Source: Gracilariopsis chorda
Lineage: Eukaryota > Rhodophyta > Florideophyceae > Gracilariales > Gracilariaceae
Assembly: GCA_003194525.1 (NCBI GenBank)
Contig: NBIV01000292.1
Span: 1-64,000, forward strand
DNA length: 64,000 nucleotides
Reading direction: 5' to 3'
Part shown: piece after piece, positions 22,338-33,387 of the stretch
Layout of the letters: every line of letters begins with the position of its first letter
Position numbering within the stretch: position 1 is the stretch's first letter
Translations under genes and position numbers: made by a program
The notes under the pieces: model-generated
Told to the model about the DNA's origin: nothing
The model's database searches: none
What the model saw: only the letters and a program-made list of their open reading frames with translations

Positions 22338-22802
22338 ACCTGATGTCCGGGATCCGCCCTCTATGGAGGTGAACACAGCGGAAGAGCACTCTGCCCGTAC
22401 TCAGTGCGGTGCACGCCGGGTGTAAGACCTGAGACAGTTACTGGATATACATGCAGAGGTGAGGGACCAAGGGATAGTAAGACCAAGAGGGAATTGGGGA
22501 AAACCCGGAAAAGAGGGGGAGAAGAGATAGGGAAAAGGGATACTGTGGGACGGTGAACGCTCGTGGGAAAGCACAACCCAGAGCGGAGCCGCAGACTGTG
22601 CGACAAGCGGTGATAGGTCCGTAGGCGGAGCGACAACGATAAGGAACAACGAAATAATACCCTATACAGGGGCGGAAACCGGTCACAGTCTCAGGACAAT
22701 CCGTACCTCCGGATGATAAGTAGAACCAATAGATGGAGCTTCCTACATGACCGTGAGGGGTAGACGCACCAAAACCAGCCGTGGTTACCCTCCGCGAGGA
22801 GT
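22338..22802 (-). repeat. Old, diverged family B LTR fragment (antisense), left part
   Basis: It reads as reverse-complement LTR: GATCCGCCCTCTATGGAGG, GTGTAAGACC, CCCTATACAGGGGCGGA and CCCTCCGCGAGGAGT correspond in order to segments of the intact antisense LTR next to it. The younger solo LTR at 22803-23628 was inserted into it at GGAGT, and it continues from 23634. Confidence 0.65.
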
Positions 22803-23628
22803 TGTGGTGCAACGCCCCAAAGGGGAGAAACACCGAAAGACGTTCGGGATCTTTCCTCCGTGGAGGTGAACCCAGTTGGGTAGAGCCCCTCTAGGAGTGG
22901 CACGGCGGAGCCGGTTTGTAAGACCGAGGCCACCCTTCTTGACTAGCACAAGAGGGTTTAGGACAAGAATCGGTATCCGCGAGAGCGGGAATGCGTCCTC
23001 GCCAGAGGTAGGTTTCCACGTAAGTGGGGGTGTGTGAGCGGATGCGCACACAAGGGCCGCGGATAGCGGGAGATGCTACCCTAAAAAGGGCAAAAAGGAA
23101 GGGCGAAGAGGAGGAAGAGAGGACGAAGTGAGTCGCGAGAGTGACGGGGGCGAGCGGCGATGCCGGTAACAATATCCCTATACAGGGCGAAACACCAATG
23201 TGATTGGAATCATATGACTCCCAGTGATGGGTCCCTTTAGATGTGCAAGGGGGTTAGATGTCCCGTGGTTCACGGCGTTTCCCTCCAAGGAGGAGTAGAG
23301 CACGCGTGCAAGCGGTAACAACTAGAGCCAATTCCCCAGGTTGGGGTCCCTTGTTGGGGAAGGTTTACTGGTGCGACGGCAGTGCGCCGTCGCACAAAGT
23401 ACTAGCTTCCCAGAAATGGGTGTGAAAATAATAAATAAAATTAACTGAAATACTCCACATTTCGTGGCAACGTCCACTACTGTGGCCAACCGCCAATTGA
23501 CCCAAAACCGTGTCCTACGTGTCTATATCCACCATTGTGGGGCGTAGTTCATATACACACTACACAACCGATAATATCGGGAAAGCATTCAAGTACCAAG
23601 AATCCCTCCCTGAGGGTGTTGCACTTCA
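22803..23628 (-). repeat. Solo family B LTR, antisense, with 5-bp target duplication
   Basis: An 826-bp complete LTR. In its own orientation it begins TGAAGTGCAAC and ends TGCACCACA. Perfect 5-bp direct repeats GGAGT flank it at 22798-22802 and 23629-23633. Solo LTRs arise by recombination between the two LTRs of a full element. The insertion is nested inside an older LTR of the same superfamily. Confidence 0.92.
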
Positions 23629-23633
23629 GGAGT

Positions 23634-23760
23634 AGTGAACCTACGTAGGTGGATACGACTATAGCCCGGCCATCGGGAGGAAGACGTGACTCAGTTGCCT
23701 TTTACTGTACGGGAGGTCGGCTGAGGCCAACCTCACCTAAGTAGGTTCTACTGAAATAAA
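23634..23760 (-). repeat. Old antisense LTR fragment, right part
   Basis: Continues the fragment at 22338-22802 across the nested solo LTR. At positions homologous to GCACGCGTGC and CCCCA-GGT-TGGGG of the young LTR it has ACCTACGTAGGT and CCCG-GCCAT-CGGG: different sequences that still pair. Confidence 0.55.
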
Positions 23761-23989
23761 CTAAAACAATTAATTAATACGGTGCACACCTTACGAGGTC
23801 CATACACGTGGTAAACCCACTGTCAGGGTGCCTCGCACGGCTGTGCCACCAACATCCACCTGCCAGGTGTCCACAGAGTACAGTATACCACCTGTACCCA
23901 GGTCCCATGCCCGATTCACCGGTGAAGGTACCCATTATCGACTGTGCCAAATCAACCCAAAAAAGGGGGTACTTCATACCCATAGCCAC

Positions 23990-24265
23990 ATCACCTTACG
24001 ACGTTAAACATTCTATATGAATGCCTTCACCACCGATACTATCGGTTCCATTGCTCCACACTCTTTGGAGGGAAGCACCGTCGCATACGGGAAGTCTAAC
24101 CCCCTTGCCTATCTAAAGGACCCGACTATTCGGATTTTTATTCCAACTGTCTTGTTATGCGTCTTGTATAAGGTTTGTTTACCGGCATTGCGGTTAGTCT
24201 TCGTCACGACACTGGTGACTCAGCTCCCCATTTCTTTTCCCTTTATAGGGTGGCTTTTTGTAATA
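23990..24265 (+). repeat. Diverged LTR fragment (sense)
   Basis: Segments such as CCGATACTATCGG, CTTTGGAGGGAAGC, TCTAACCCCCTTGC and CCCTTTATAGGGTGG follow the family B LTR order but with heavy divergence. It is either an old copy or a related family. Palindromes are retained at homologous positions. Confidence 0.6.
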
Positions 24266-24419
24266 GAATGACCATTGGGCAGGTGCAGTGGTGAAGTAAC
24301 CAAAGTTCCGGGCTGGAAGAGGTCAGAAAATTGCTGGCCGAAATATTCCACGTGGCCAAGCTGGGTGCCTATGCAGGAGATACGAGGGGACAGTGCGAGT
24401 GCCAAGGCACTTTGGCCAT

Positions 24420-24774
24420 CGGTTTTATTATGTAGCTAATTTTATGTAATTTGTTAGGATAGTGTTCGGAGGTCAGAGTGCCTCGCCAGCCATATAGGTT
24501 GGCTTGGGTGCCGGAGATCTCTGAAGTGTAAAGACAAGCACCCTCACCGTCTTCTTGCCGCTATATGCAGCCAGTAGGACTCCAAAGCCCTCCAAGCCAT
24601 CGCTACCATTCTCCCGACCTGTACGGACTTGGGATAGCGCCCGCCCATTGTGCCTAGCTGCCAGTTGGTGCCCGCGATACTAATAGACCCACTGGATTGT
24701 CACCCCATTGGTTGGCTCTCTGCCGCTACTAACGCCTAGTACAGTACTACCCCAGTTGGCAAGAGGATGTAGTA
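24420..24774 (+). repeat. Old LTR remnant related to family A
   Basis: The order CCATCGCTACC, CCCGACCTGTACGGACT, GCGCCCGCCCATTGTGCC and CCCAGTTGGCAAGAGGATG parallels the 3' half of the family A LTR (TATCGCTACC, CCGACCTGTAGGACT, GCGCCACCCCATTGCGCC, CCCACTTGGCTCACTATCC). Copy 2 begins directly after it. Confidence 0.55.
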
Positions 24775-25599
24775 TGAAGTGCAACGCCCTCAGGGAGGGA
24801 TTCCTGGTACTTGATCGTTTTCCCGATATTATCGGTTGTGTAGTGTGTATATGAACTACGCCCCACAATGGTGGGTATGGACACGTGGGACACGGTTTTG
24901 GGTCAATTGGCGGTTGGCCACAGTAGTGGATGTTGCCACGAAATGTGGAGTATTTCAGTTAGTTCTATTTATTATTTTCACACCCATTTCTGGGAAGCTA
25001 GTACTTAGTGCGACGGTGCACTGCCGTCGCACCAGTAAACCTTCCCCAACAAGGGACCCCAACCTGGGGAATTGGCTCTAGTTGTTACCGCTTGCACGCG
25101 TGCTCTACTCCTCCTTGGAGGGAAACGCCGTGAACCACGGGACATCTAACCCCCTTGCACATCTAAAGGGACCCATCACTGGGAGTCATATGATTCCAAT
25201 CACATTGGTGTTTCGCCCTGTATAGGGATATTGTTACCGGCATCGCCGCTCGCCCCCGTCACTCTCGCGACTCACTTCGTCCTCTCCTCCTCCTCTTCGC
25301 CCTTCCTTTTTCCCCTTTTCAGGGTAGCACCTCCCGCTATCCGCGGCCCTCGTGTGCGCATCCGCTCACGCACCCCCACTTACGTGGAAACATACCTCTA
25401 CTGAGGATCACACCCCGCTCACGCGGATACCGATTCTTCGCCTTCACCTCCCTGTGCAAGTAGCGAGAGGTGTCCCTGGTCTTACAAACCGGCTTCGCCG
25501 TGACACCTCTGGGAGGGCTCTACCCAACTGGGTTCACCTCGTGAGAGGAAGATCCCGAACGTCTTCCGGTGTTTTTCCCCTTTGGGGCATTGCACCACA
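24775..25599 (+). repeat. Family B 5' LTR (copy 2)
   Basis: 825 bp, from TGAAGTGCAACG to TGCACCACA. The borders are fixed by two solo LTRs of the family with perfect target duplications. It contains more than 20 short hairpins, for example CCGAT-ATT-ATCGG, GCGACGG-TGCACTG-CCGTCGC, CCAAT-CAC-ATTGG, CCCT-GTAT-AGGG and CCCC-TTT-GGGG. Confidence 0.95.
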
Positions 25600-25602
25600 A
25601 AG

Positions 25603-25623
25603 TGGTCTCCCGACCTAGAATCG
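25603..25623 (+). promoter_or_regulatory. Primer binding site, family B
   Basis: TGGTCTCCCGACCTAGAATC starts 3 nt after the LTR. Its complement ends in CCA preceded by a discriminator A, a 7-nt acceptor strand, a 5-nt T-stem strand and a T-loop-like CGATT, so it fits the 3' end of a tRNA. The family A site is the same except at about three positions. I cannot name the tRNA. Confidence 0.75.
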
Positions 25624-25737
25624 GTTTTTGTTTTCCCTCTTACGAGGTTTGTTTTTATTTACCGTAAGTTCCGTGATCGTTCCCGTCGTAACGGTATTGG
25701 ACAAGTTCCAGCCGTATTGGCGGCGCTTTATCGCGGA

Positions 25738-27771
25738 ATGATACCCCCGACCGGGAACCCCGGAACCTCCTTTTGCCCTCGTTATCACCCCCGCAAGGGA
25801 AATGCAGCATCGACTCCGGCTGTTGCCACAGTGCCCCAGGCACCCCGGCCTGCTCCCGCTGTCGCGGCTTCAAGCCCCCGTGGAACGGGCGATAACACCC
25901 CCCAGGGCACTTCCCTGGAATCCCAGGTCCGCGCTCTGTGGACCGCCCATGACACCCTTGTAAGGGAACTAAAATCCCTCCAAGAGGTGGTCTTGGCAAC
26001 CACCGTAAAGGAGGTCGCAGAGGAACTCCGTATTTTACGGTCTGACGTCAACTCCGTGTTGGAGAGTTTGGGACAACCCGCCACCTTCATCGAAGGAGTT
26101 GAAGCCCGATTTGATTGGATTGGTGCCCGCCTGGAGACGCTGGAGCAGTTCTTCCTCATGGACAAACCAGCCCCGGATGATCCAGTAAACGAGGCATCGC
26201 ACAACGACCAGCTTGCTGGGAAGAAGAAAGGCCGTCATCGACGGAAACACCACCGAAAATATTCGGACTCCGATTCTTCGACATTGTCGGACTCATCCCG
26301 AAACCATTCGGTTAGCTCGAGCTCCTCGGACTCCGACTCGGAGGACGAGAAGCGAGGCTACTCCTCCCGCTCGAAGCGGTCATCGGCCACTGAAGGTGTG
26401 GTCCGAACCCGCCAGAAGAGGAGAAGACACCCCGGTCTCCGGGAATTGAAACCGAGAAACCCGGACTACCGGAAGCTTTTATCATACCGGTACTACCGGC
26501 TTGAAGACTCGTCACTTGGACGTACGCCCTGTGGTACGGGAAAGGTGCGAGAATGCATTAAGCAAATGCAGCTCTCGCTCCGCAACCAGTATTTTACTGG
26601 AGAGGACCCAGTCCTAGTACTGGATTTCCTATCCCGCTTTGTAGCGGAGGCCGATATCCTCGGTATGAATGAGGGACAAGCCTATTTGGCTTTACCGTAT
26701 TTCTTACGGGGAATGGCGGAGGACCAATACAACTCTGTCAGAGGATCTTCTCGTGCCTCCGAGGGAGGGGTTACTTGCTGGCCGGAGGCTGTGCAGTATC
26801 TTTTGCGCTCCTACGCCACAAACACCGCTATTCAGCAGGCTATCCTCGCTTTGCGAGATACGCGCCAGCGTGCTGGAGAGACCGAGACCGATTACTCGGT
26901 GCGCCTTAACAAGGCTCTCCACAGATGTGGTAACGTATACCCCGCTCGGGAGCGCAGTACCATGTTCATCGATGGTCTTGACCCAGCAATCCGGCGTTTA
27001 GCTACCCGTTATCGGGAGGACAAGCGGAGGATTACCTATCTCGAGCTGGTCCAACACGCCCGAGCGGAAGGGGATGCACTTCGTGCAAGAACTCCGAACA
27101 ATCGGTCTAAATCCGCCAAGGCGTTGTTGCTGGAAAGCGAAGCTTCCTCACTCCCGCTCACTGCGGATGGGAACCCTGGACAGGGATTTGATACCGTGCA
27201 TTTAGTGCAAGGGGATGGTGTGTCGATTCCCACCAGTGATTTACCGTCAACGACGGAGATGACCCGTGATACGGGAACGGAAGACCCCGTTTTGTACGGT
27301 GGTAACAGTCGGGTCCAACCCCAACGACTCCCGTTTTCAAACGGTCAATCCCGTTATCAACGGCCTGGATGGACTGACACCCGCCCTGCGGTTCGTTTCT
27401 CCGATACTCGGAATAATAATCCGCGTGTCGCGGTATTGGCTCTCATTTGCCACCTGTGCTATGCCCATGGCCATACCTCCCCTGAGTGTATTTGTTCACT
27501 GAAGGATATGGCCAAGGTGGTGGCAAATTATGAGGCCCTCACTCCAGAGGAGAAACGTTCCGTCCCGACGGCTTCCTACATCCGTGCTAAAACGGACTTT
27601 TCCCATGCCCTATCACAGACCCCGCGTGCGCGGCAAGCTTCATACACCCCGATTCGGGAGATCACGCAAACATCCGTTGCAACCCCCGCTTATGCGGATA
27701 GAAACCCCCGTCAACGGGATGAAGCACTCGTTGTCGAGGAAACCAACCCACCGCCGAAGGCGGAAAACTAA
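25738..27771 (+). CDS. Family B Gag
   Basis: The frame is open from inside the LTR. The first ATG after the PBS in this frame is 25738, giving 677 aa. A Ser/Asp/Arg-rich segment (HRRKHHRKYSDSDSS) at about residues 165-230 is followed by a capsid-like helical domain at about 240-440 (YFTGEDPVLVLDFLSRF, WPEAVQYLLRSYAT, ETDYSVRLNKALHRCGN). A CCHC zinc knuckle, CHLCYAHGHTSPEC, lies at about 571-584. The frame is intact. It packages element RNA. Pol lies in the -1 frame, and GGAAAAC abuts the stop. Confidence 0.88.
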   Translation: MIPPTGNPGTSFCPRYHPRKGNAASTPAVATVPQAPRPAPAVAASSPRGTGDNTPQGTSLESQVRALWTAHDTLVRELKSLQEVVLATTVKEVAEELRILRSDVNSVLESLGQPATFIEGVEARFDWIGARLETLEQFFLMDKPAPDDPVNEASHNDQLAGKKKGRHRRKHHRKYSDSDSSTLSDSSRNHSVSSSSSDSDSEDEKRGYSSRSKRSSATEGVVRTRQKRRRHPGLRELKPRNPDYRKLLSYRYYRLEDSSLGRTPCGTGKVRECIKQMQLSLRNQYFTGEDPVLVLDFLSRFVAEADILGMNEGQAYLALPYFLRGMAEDQYNSVRGSSRASEGGVTCWPEAVQYLLRSYATNTAIQQAILALRDTRQRAGETETDYSVRLNKALHRCGNVYPARERSTMFIDGLDPAIRRLATRYREDKRRITYLELVQHARAEGDALRARTPNNRSKSAKALLLESEASSLPLTADGNPGQGFDTVHLVQGDGVSIPTSDLPSTTEMTRDTGTEDPVLYGGNSRVQPQRLPFSNGQSRYQRPGWTDTRPAVRFSDTRNNNPRVAVLALICHLCYAHGHTSPECICSLKDMAKVVANYEALTPEEKRSVPTASYIRAKTDFSHALSQTPRARQASYTPIREITQTSVATPAYADRNPRQRDEALVVEETNPPPKAEN

Positions 27772-27796
27772 CTGAGGGAGTCTCCCCTTTGGGAGA
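27762..27796 (+). promoter_or_regulatory. Candidate -1 frameshift site at the gag end
   Basis: GGAAAAC (27762-27768) is directly followed by the gag stop TAA. A perfect hairpin TCTCCC-CTTT-GGGAGA lies at 27781-27796. Pol continues in the -1 frame (GGA AAA CTA). Family A has the same heptamer one codon before its gag stop (37775-37781). It is not a canonical X-XXY-YYZ heptamer, since only the A-site codon re-pairs well. Confidence 0.45.
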
Positions 27797-30700
27797 GGCG
27801 TCCTCAAGAACGAGGCTGTTGGCGCCCGAGGCGTCCTCGCCTCGCTCCCCGGTGAAAGTCCTCTCGAGGAAAGACACCGCTGACGCGGACTCTGCGCACC
27901 TCGGTGTGTTGCGTCGCCCGTGGATACGGAGTAAAAATCCCCGGATTCCCGGTAGAGTCTTGGTCTTGGCCAAGCGCAATTATAAGGTCTATGCCGACCT
28001 TGGCCTTGACCCCCAGTTTATGGTGAGGTTTCTCACCGTCCTGGATACAGGTGCAGGCCCCAACTTTGTTGTGGAATCATTGTTACCCCCGCTTGTGCGG
28101 TCGCGTATCCGCTCTGACGCGGTCCCCGACATTTCGGATGCGAACAACAATCCGTTACAAACGGTGGGCACAGTGGACCTCGTCGTGAGACTTGGTATCT
28201 CTGTGGTGAAGTTGGACTTCATCGTTTGCCGTTCATTGGCAGCACCAGTCATACTGGGATGTGATTACTGCGACAGATTTGTCGACGCAATCAGGACCCG
28301 CCTCAGGCGTGTAAAACTTGAAAACGGATCGTCGGTTCCGATTGTTCGCCGCCCGCTAAAGCGGTCCTCTCGGAAACAAGTTCCGCTCCCTGCCGCGCAG
28401 GAACCACCGCCCGCCTCCCGCGAGTCCACCAAGCTCCGCGTCGCTGCCTCAGTTTCTATACCCGCTGAGTCCCAAGTCTGGGTGCAGGTAAATTCCCGTC
28501 AACACGGTCTTCGGGTTATACAACCCCTCGCCTCGTTGTATGAGAAATCCCAGCTGGCGCTGGCTAATGGAATTGTCTCCATTTCCCCGGATGTTCCTTT
28601 CCGGATATTGGTTGCCAACCTTGGCAAACACCCCCAGTATCTGGTAAAACACCAAGTAACTGGGAGTGTAACCTCCCATCCTATGGGAATGCTGCCAACG
28701 AAGATGACAGCCGCCGATGTACTCGGAGTTACCACCTCTTCTGAGGAGTTCGCCCCGCCGTCCGAAGACGTCAAGTCTAAGGAGGGGGAGGAAACCGCTA
28801 CTTCAGCGTCGAACATACCGAGTAACTAGAAATTGCGAACCACACCTGTTCCACAGGACAATGCTCCATCGAGCAACGACTGGATTGATCCGGAAAAAGC
28901 ACTTGAAGCGCTGGACTTTAGCCACGTGCCAGAGTCGCACCGCGACAAACTCCGTACCATGTTACGGGAACTCACCACAATGTGGGATGGCTCGCTTGGC
29001 GAGATTAACGCAACGGAACACCGGATCGATTTAATCCCCGGTGCGCGACCGGTTGCACAACCCCCTTACAGGGCAGGTCCGAAAGCTCGGGGAGAGGAGC
29101 AGTCCCCAGTGGACAAGATGCTCGGGGCAGGTGTGATTGAGCCCGCTCAATCACCCTGGGCATCCCCAGTTGTACTGGCTTTGAAGGCCGACGGAACCTG
29201 GAGGTTCTGTGTCGACTACCGCCGGCTCAATGCCATGACTGTTAGGAACACGTACCCTATCCGTCGTATGGAAGAGTGTGTTGACACCCTCGCAGACGCC
29301 ACCGTTTTCACGGCCCTCGATGCCAATTGGGGATATTGGCAAGTACCTGTCAGACAGGAGGATCGTGACGAAACCGCATTGACCTGCCACGCAGGAACGT
29401 ACGGCTTCAAGCGGATGCCATTTGGGTTAACCATGGCCCCCGCTACCTTTCAGCGTGCAGTAGATATTCTACTCAACCGCTTTAAGTGGCGTAGGTGTCT
29501 GGTCTACCTTGGTGATATTATCATCTTCTCCAACTCGTTGGACGACCATCTCACTCACGTCCGAGACCTGCTGACCGTACTCCGCGATGCGGGAATTACC
29601 CTCAAGTTGAGGAAATGCGAGTTTTTCACAGATACTGTGAAGTATCTGGGTCACATTATCCGTCCTGGACGGTTAGCGATCGAGAAAGCTCGAGTCAAAT
29701 CCCTCGTTGAGGCGAAAGAACCCCGTACTCAAACGGAACTGCGCTCCTTTCTGGGGCTGGTCAACGTCTATTGACGGTTTATCCCGAACTTTTCGGATAC
29801 TGCAGCGCCCCTGAACGCGTTGTTGCGAAAGGGGAACACCCCAAAACTGGGAACATTTACGCCCGAGCAATCGGAAGCCTTTAACTCCTTGAAGGAGGCT
29901 GTCACATCAGCACCAATCCTACATCTTCCAAAACTTGGGTTGCCATACTCCGTAGGTACGGACTCGAGCGACAACCAAGTCGGGTGTGCTCTTTTTCAAA
30001 CCACCCCCGAGGGGGAACGACACCCAATCGGTTATTGGTCGCGCTTGCTCAATGTTCATGAGCGGAACTACTCCGTATCGGAGAAAGAGTGCCTCGCCGT
30101 CGTATGGGCGATGACCACTCTGCGCCACTACGTTATGGGAGTTCACTTCACCGTGTACACGGATCATTCCTCATTGAGGTGGTTGATGAATATCTCCGAC
30201 CCGTCGGGACGCCTCATGCGCTGGAGACTCCGCCTCGCGGAATATGACTTTCAAGTCATTTATAAAAAGGGTGCGCAGAACACCCAGGCCGACGCTTTAT
30301 CGCGGTTACCCACAAGTGGGGAAGCACTCCCAACGGAGGATGATGAAGTCCCATGCTTCATGGCTATAGACCCGGGTGATCCGGAACATGCCGTCGAGGC
30401 TAGGCCAGAAACCTGGGACGAGGATGCTGATTTTGACGAACTACTCGCATCGCGAGATAAATCTGAGAACCCGTTACCGGGAAACTTTGTACCGGTATCA
30501 CCGGAAGAAATGATCCGAGAACAATTCGGCGACCCATTCTGTACGAGAATTCGTGCCCGTATCAACGGTGGTGAAGATCTACCTTTCGGGGTAAACGACA
30601 AAGGCTACCTCGTAAGAAAGGTCGAAGCCCGCCCACTGATTGTGGTACCACATTCCCTGCAATCGCGGGTGTTACATCTATCACACTACGCCCCCATTGG

Positions 30701-33200
30701 AGGTCACCCAGGTGGGAGGAAACTCTACCTAACCCTGCGAAGGGATTTCTATTGGCCCGCAATGGCGGTGGATTGCTACGCAACTGTGCGGTTTTGTAGC
30801 GAATGCGCGAAGAATCGCGTCAAACTCCGCAAAAATGCGAAGAAGATGAAACTATTCCCCGCAAGGGCGCCGCTCGAGTTTATCGCCATCGATATTCTCG
30901 GACCACTACTCATCACGAAACGGGGAAACAAGTTTCTACTTGTCATTACCGACCGCTTTTCTAAGCTGGTAGGGACTGTCCCTCTTCGGAGGGTAACCGC
31001 TCTCACGGTGGCCCAGGCTCTGGTGACGCACTGGATTTTCGTCTACGGTCCCCCTGTGGAGGTGCTCTCTGATAACGGGAAACAGTTCGTGAGCAAGTTC
31101 TTCCAGGATTTTTGTCGCATCCTGGATGTCAAGAACTTGTTCACGACTACCTACCACCCCCAGTGTAATGGGCAAGTTGAACGGTTTAACCGGACGTTAC
31201 TCGCGGCGTTACGTTCCTACGTCGCAGACCCCCCAAAGAACTGGGACATGTACGCTGATGCGGTAACCTACACGTACAATACGCAGGTACAACGGACTAC
31301 CGGAGTTTCGCCATTTGAGTTGGTTCTATCTAGAACACCCCCGCCTGTGGCGCTGGAACCCCAAGCTACCTTGGACAATTTCCCATCAGTGGGTATCTAC
31401 CGGCAGCAATGGAAGCAATGGATTTCCAAGCTGGTCCCCGCTGCACGGAAGTCGGTGGCACGGGCCCAAGCCACTTACAAGCGGGATTTTGATTCTCGCT
31501 TGCGAGGTAAACCGTCCCCGATTCGGGCGAATAACTACGTCTTCATCAGGAAGGAGTACTACAACCCGGAACGGGAGAAGCGCCATAAACTCTCGCCTGT
31601 GGCGGATGGACCATTCAAGGTCATCTATGTGAACACCGACACTGTGGTGGTAGAGATGGGCGACACGCACGAACGGATTTCCCGTGATCGTGTTGTCCTT
31701 GCCCCTCCTCCCTCGTCAGAGGTAGTCCTGGATCCAGGCAACCCCGTTTCTACGGACTCTGCAACACCGGAATCATCCGGGAGTACTAGGCCTACGGTAC
31801 TACCACACCCCAGCCGGGGACTATCAGACCTACCGACCCTGTCGGACTCACCGGCTCAGCCGGGTAATTCGGGCCTCTCAGCGCCCGCCCCTACCACGCC
31901 CACCCCCCTGGCGCGAATTTATACCCGCCAGGCGGGGAATGTTATCCCTTATCCCGCCGCTCCGTCTAAGTAGGGGGAGGAGAACACTCGTTTTCGAGGA
32001 ACCCTATCGCCGTTGCAACGCACCGTAACATACGGAACACTGAACGTGGAGCACGGAGTATGTCAAGCGACACTAGTTCCCCGTTCTCGGGCAGTGCTGC
32101 GCAACAAGAGCCAGACGCGCAGGCCCCGCAAAAGCGGCAATTATACCGTGCTACATACACGGGAGGTTGAAGCGCAACTACCGCACACCCCTGTCAGGGA
32201 AAAAGGCAGCCAAGCCGCAGCCGAAGCTTCAGGCCCTGGCGCGCAAGCGCCGGAAACGCCTCCCGTCGTCGACGGAATGGAAGCCCCCGCTCCGGGGAAT
32301 AATTTGCGCCAACCCCCGCAACGCTGTGGCGAAGAACCGAGGAACTCTGGAAAAACGCGCGCCATCGCACGCTCGAAACCGGTCGTACCGGACGCTGCTC
32401 CTCTTCATGGAGATGGTGCACCGCGCTTAGCGGCAATTCCCCTGAAAAGGGTGTCATCGGCACCTGCCCGGCACCCCCCAAAGGGGAATTTTGACCAAAA
32501 TACCGGTGTACCGGAGTTAGCCCCAGGCAACCCGTCAGTAACCGGGGACACCACGGCGTCGCCGGAATATATGGTGCAGAGCGCTCGTGCACCTGGCAGG
32601 GAGGCGGAACGCTTACCAATCACCGTGTCACACGGGACCCCGCAGGGGATGTCGCAAACGCCGTTCCCGCATACGCGGCAAAGACCCCGCAAGCTCGCGG
32701 TTCGCAAAGAAGACCGCACTCACGGAGTTCAAGTCCCCCGCCGGTTGGCGGTTCGCCCGGCCTACCGGGATGACGGGAACAACGACGCCATTCTGGGGAA
32801 TGACTTGCCGGTGAAAACCGTGACGCCACAAACCCTCTTGAGGGATATTTTCCCGCATGAGCAGCGGCCACTAAGACAGTGCACAGCAACGCCGGAGACA
32901 TCGCCGACAACCCGGATGGGAGGCAACATACCGCACAGCCGGCAACCCTCGCAAGGGAGTACAACCACCACCTCGCACGGCCGGCAGATCTACGAACGAG
33001 AGTTCGTAGTAGACTGACTTGTCGGACACACCTGGGACCAGGATGGTATTCTACAATACCGCCTCCGCTGGTACGGATATGACCCCAGTGGGGATACGTG
33101 GGAGCCAATTGAACACCTCCCACGATGGCAGGTCGTGCGATACCACCGTCAAACGGGAACTGCAGCCCCAGCGACGCTGGTTAATGCCCAAGTCGGGTAG
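27765..33200 (+). pseudogene. Family B Pol: protease, RT, RNase H, integrase, chromodomain
   Basis: One continuous frame with four in-frame stops (TAG 28827, TGA 29772, TAG 31971, TGA 33015) and no frameshift. The protease has LDTGAGPNF (Asp at 28044). RT: FCVDYRRLNAM, ALDANWGYWQVP, FGLTMAPATFQRA; the catalytic motif reads YLGD (GGT at 29511) instead of YLDD, so polymerase activity should be lost. RNase H: VGTDSSDNQ, SEKECLAVVW, YTDHSSLRW. Integrase zinc finger and D-D-E (IAIDILGP, SDNGKQF, GQVERFNR) are intact. A 1-kb Pro/Arg/Thr-rich linker at 32013-33015 leads to a chromodomain (YRLRWYGYDPSGDTWEP) after the last TGA. The TGA at 29772 sits where family A has Arg. Confidence 0.9.
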
Positions 33201-33387
33201 CGTCACCGCGCGAGCGGAGGGCAGTAAGAAACGATAGCAAGGGAAAGTCCGTCAAAGACGGGGAATTCTAATTGGAAATCACCGTCCGAGACGGGAAAGT
33301 CTACCTAGCAGAGCAGCAAGCTCCATACTACACTACATTAACTGGCATAGCCAGGGAAGCAACACCAGGAACCTGGACAAAAGGGGC

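Noticed and set aside
22361-23172. Overlapping minus-strand frames of 80-130 codons in the LTR nest
   Set aside because: They arise from LTR sequence and recur wherever the LTR occurs (for example 25352 and 50048 on the plus strand).
32194-33123. Minus-strand frames opposite the family B pol linker
   Set aside because: They are shadows of the Pro/Arg-rich linker; the plus frame continues in phase to the chromodomain.
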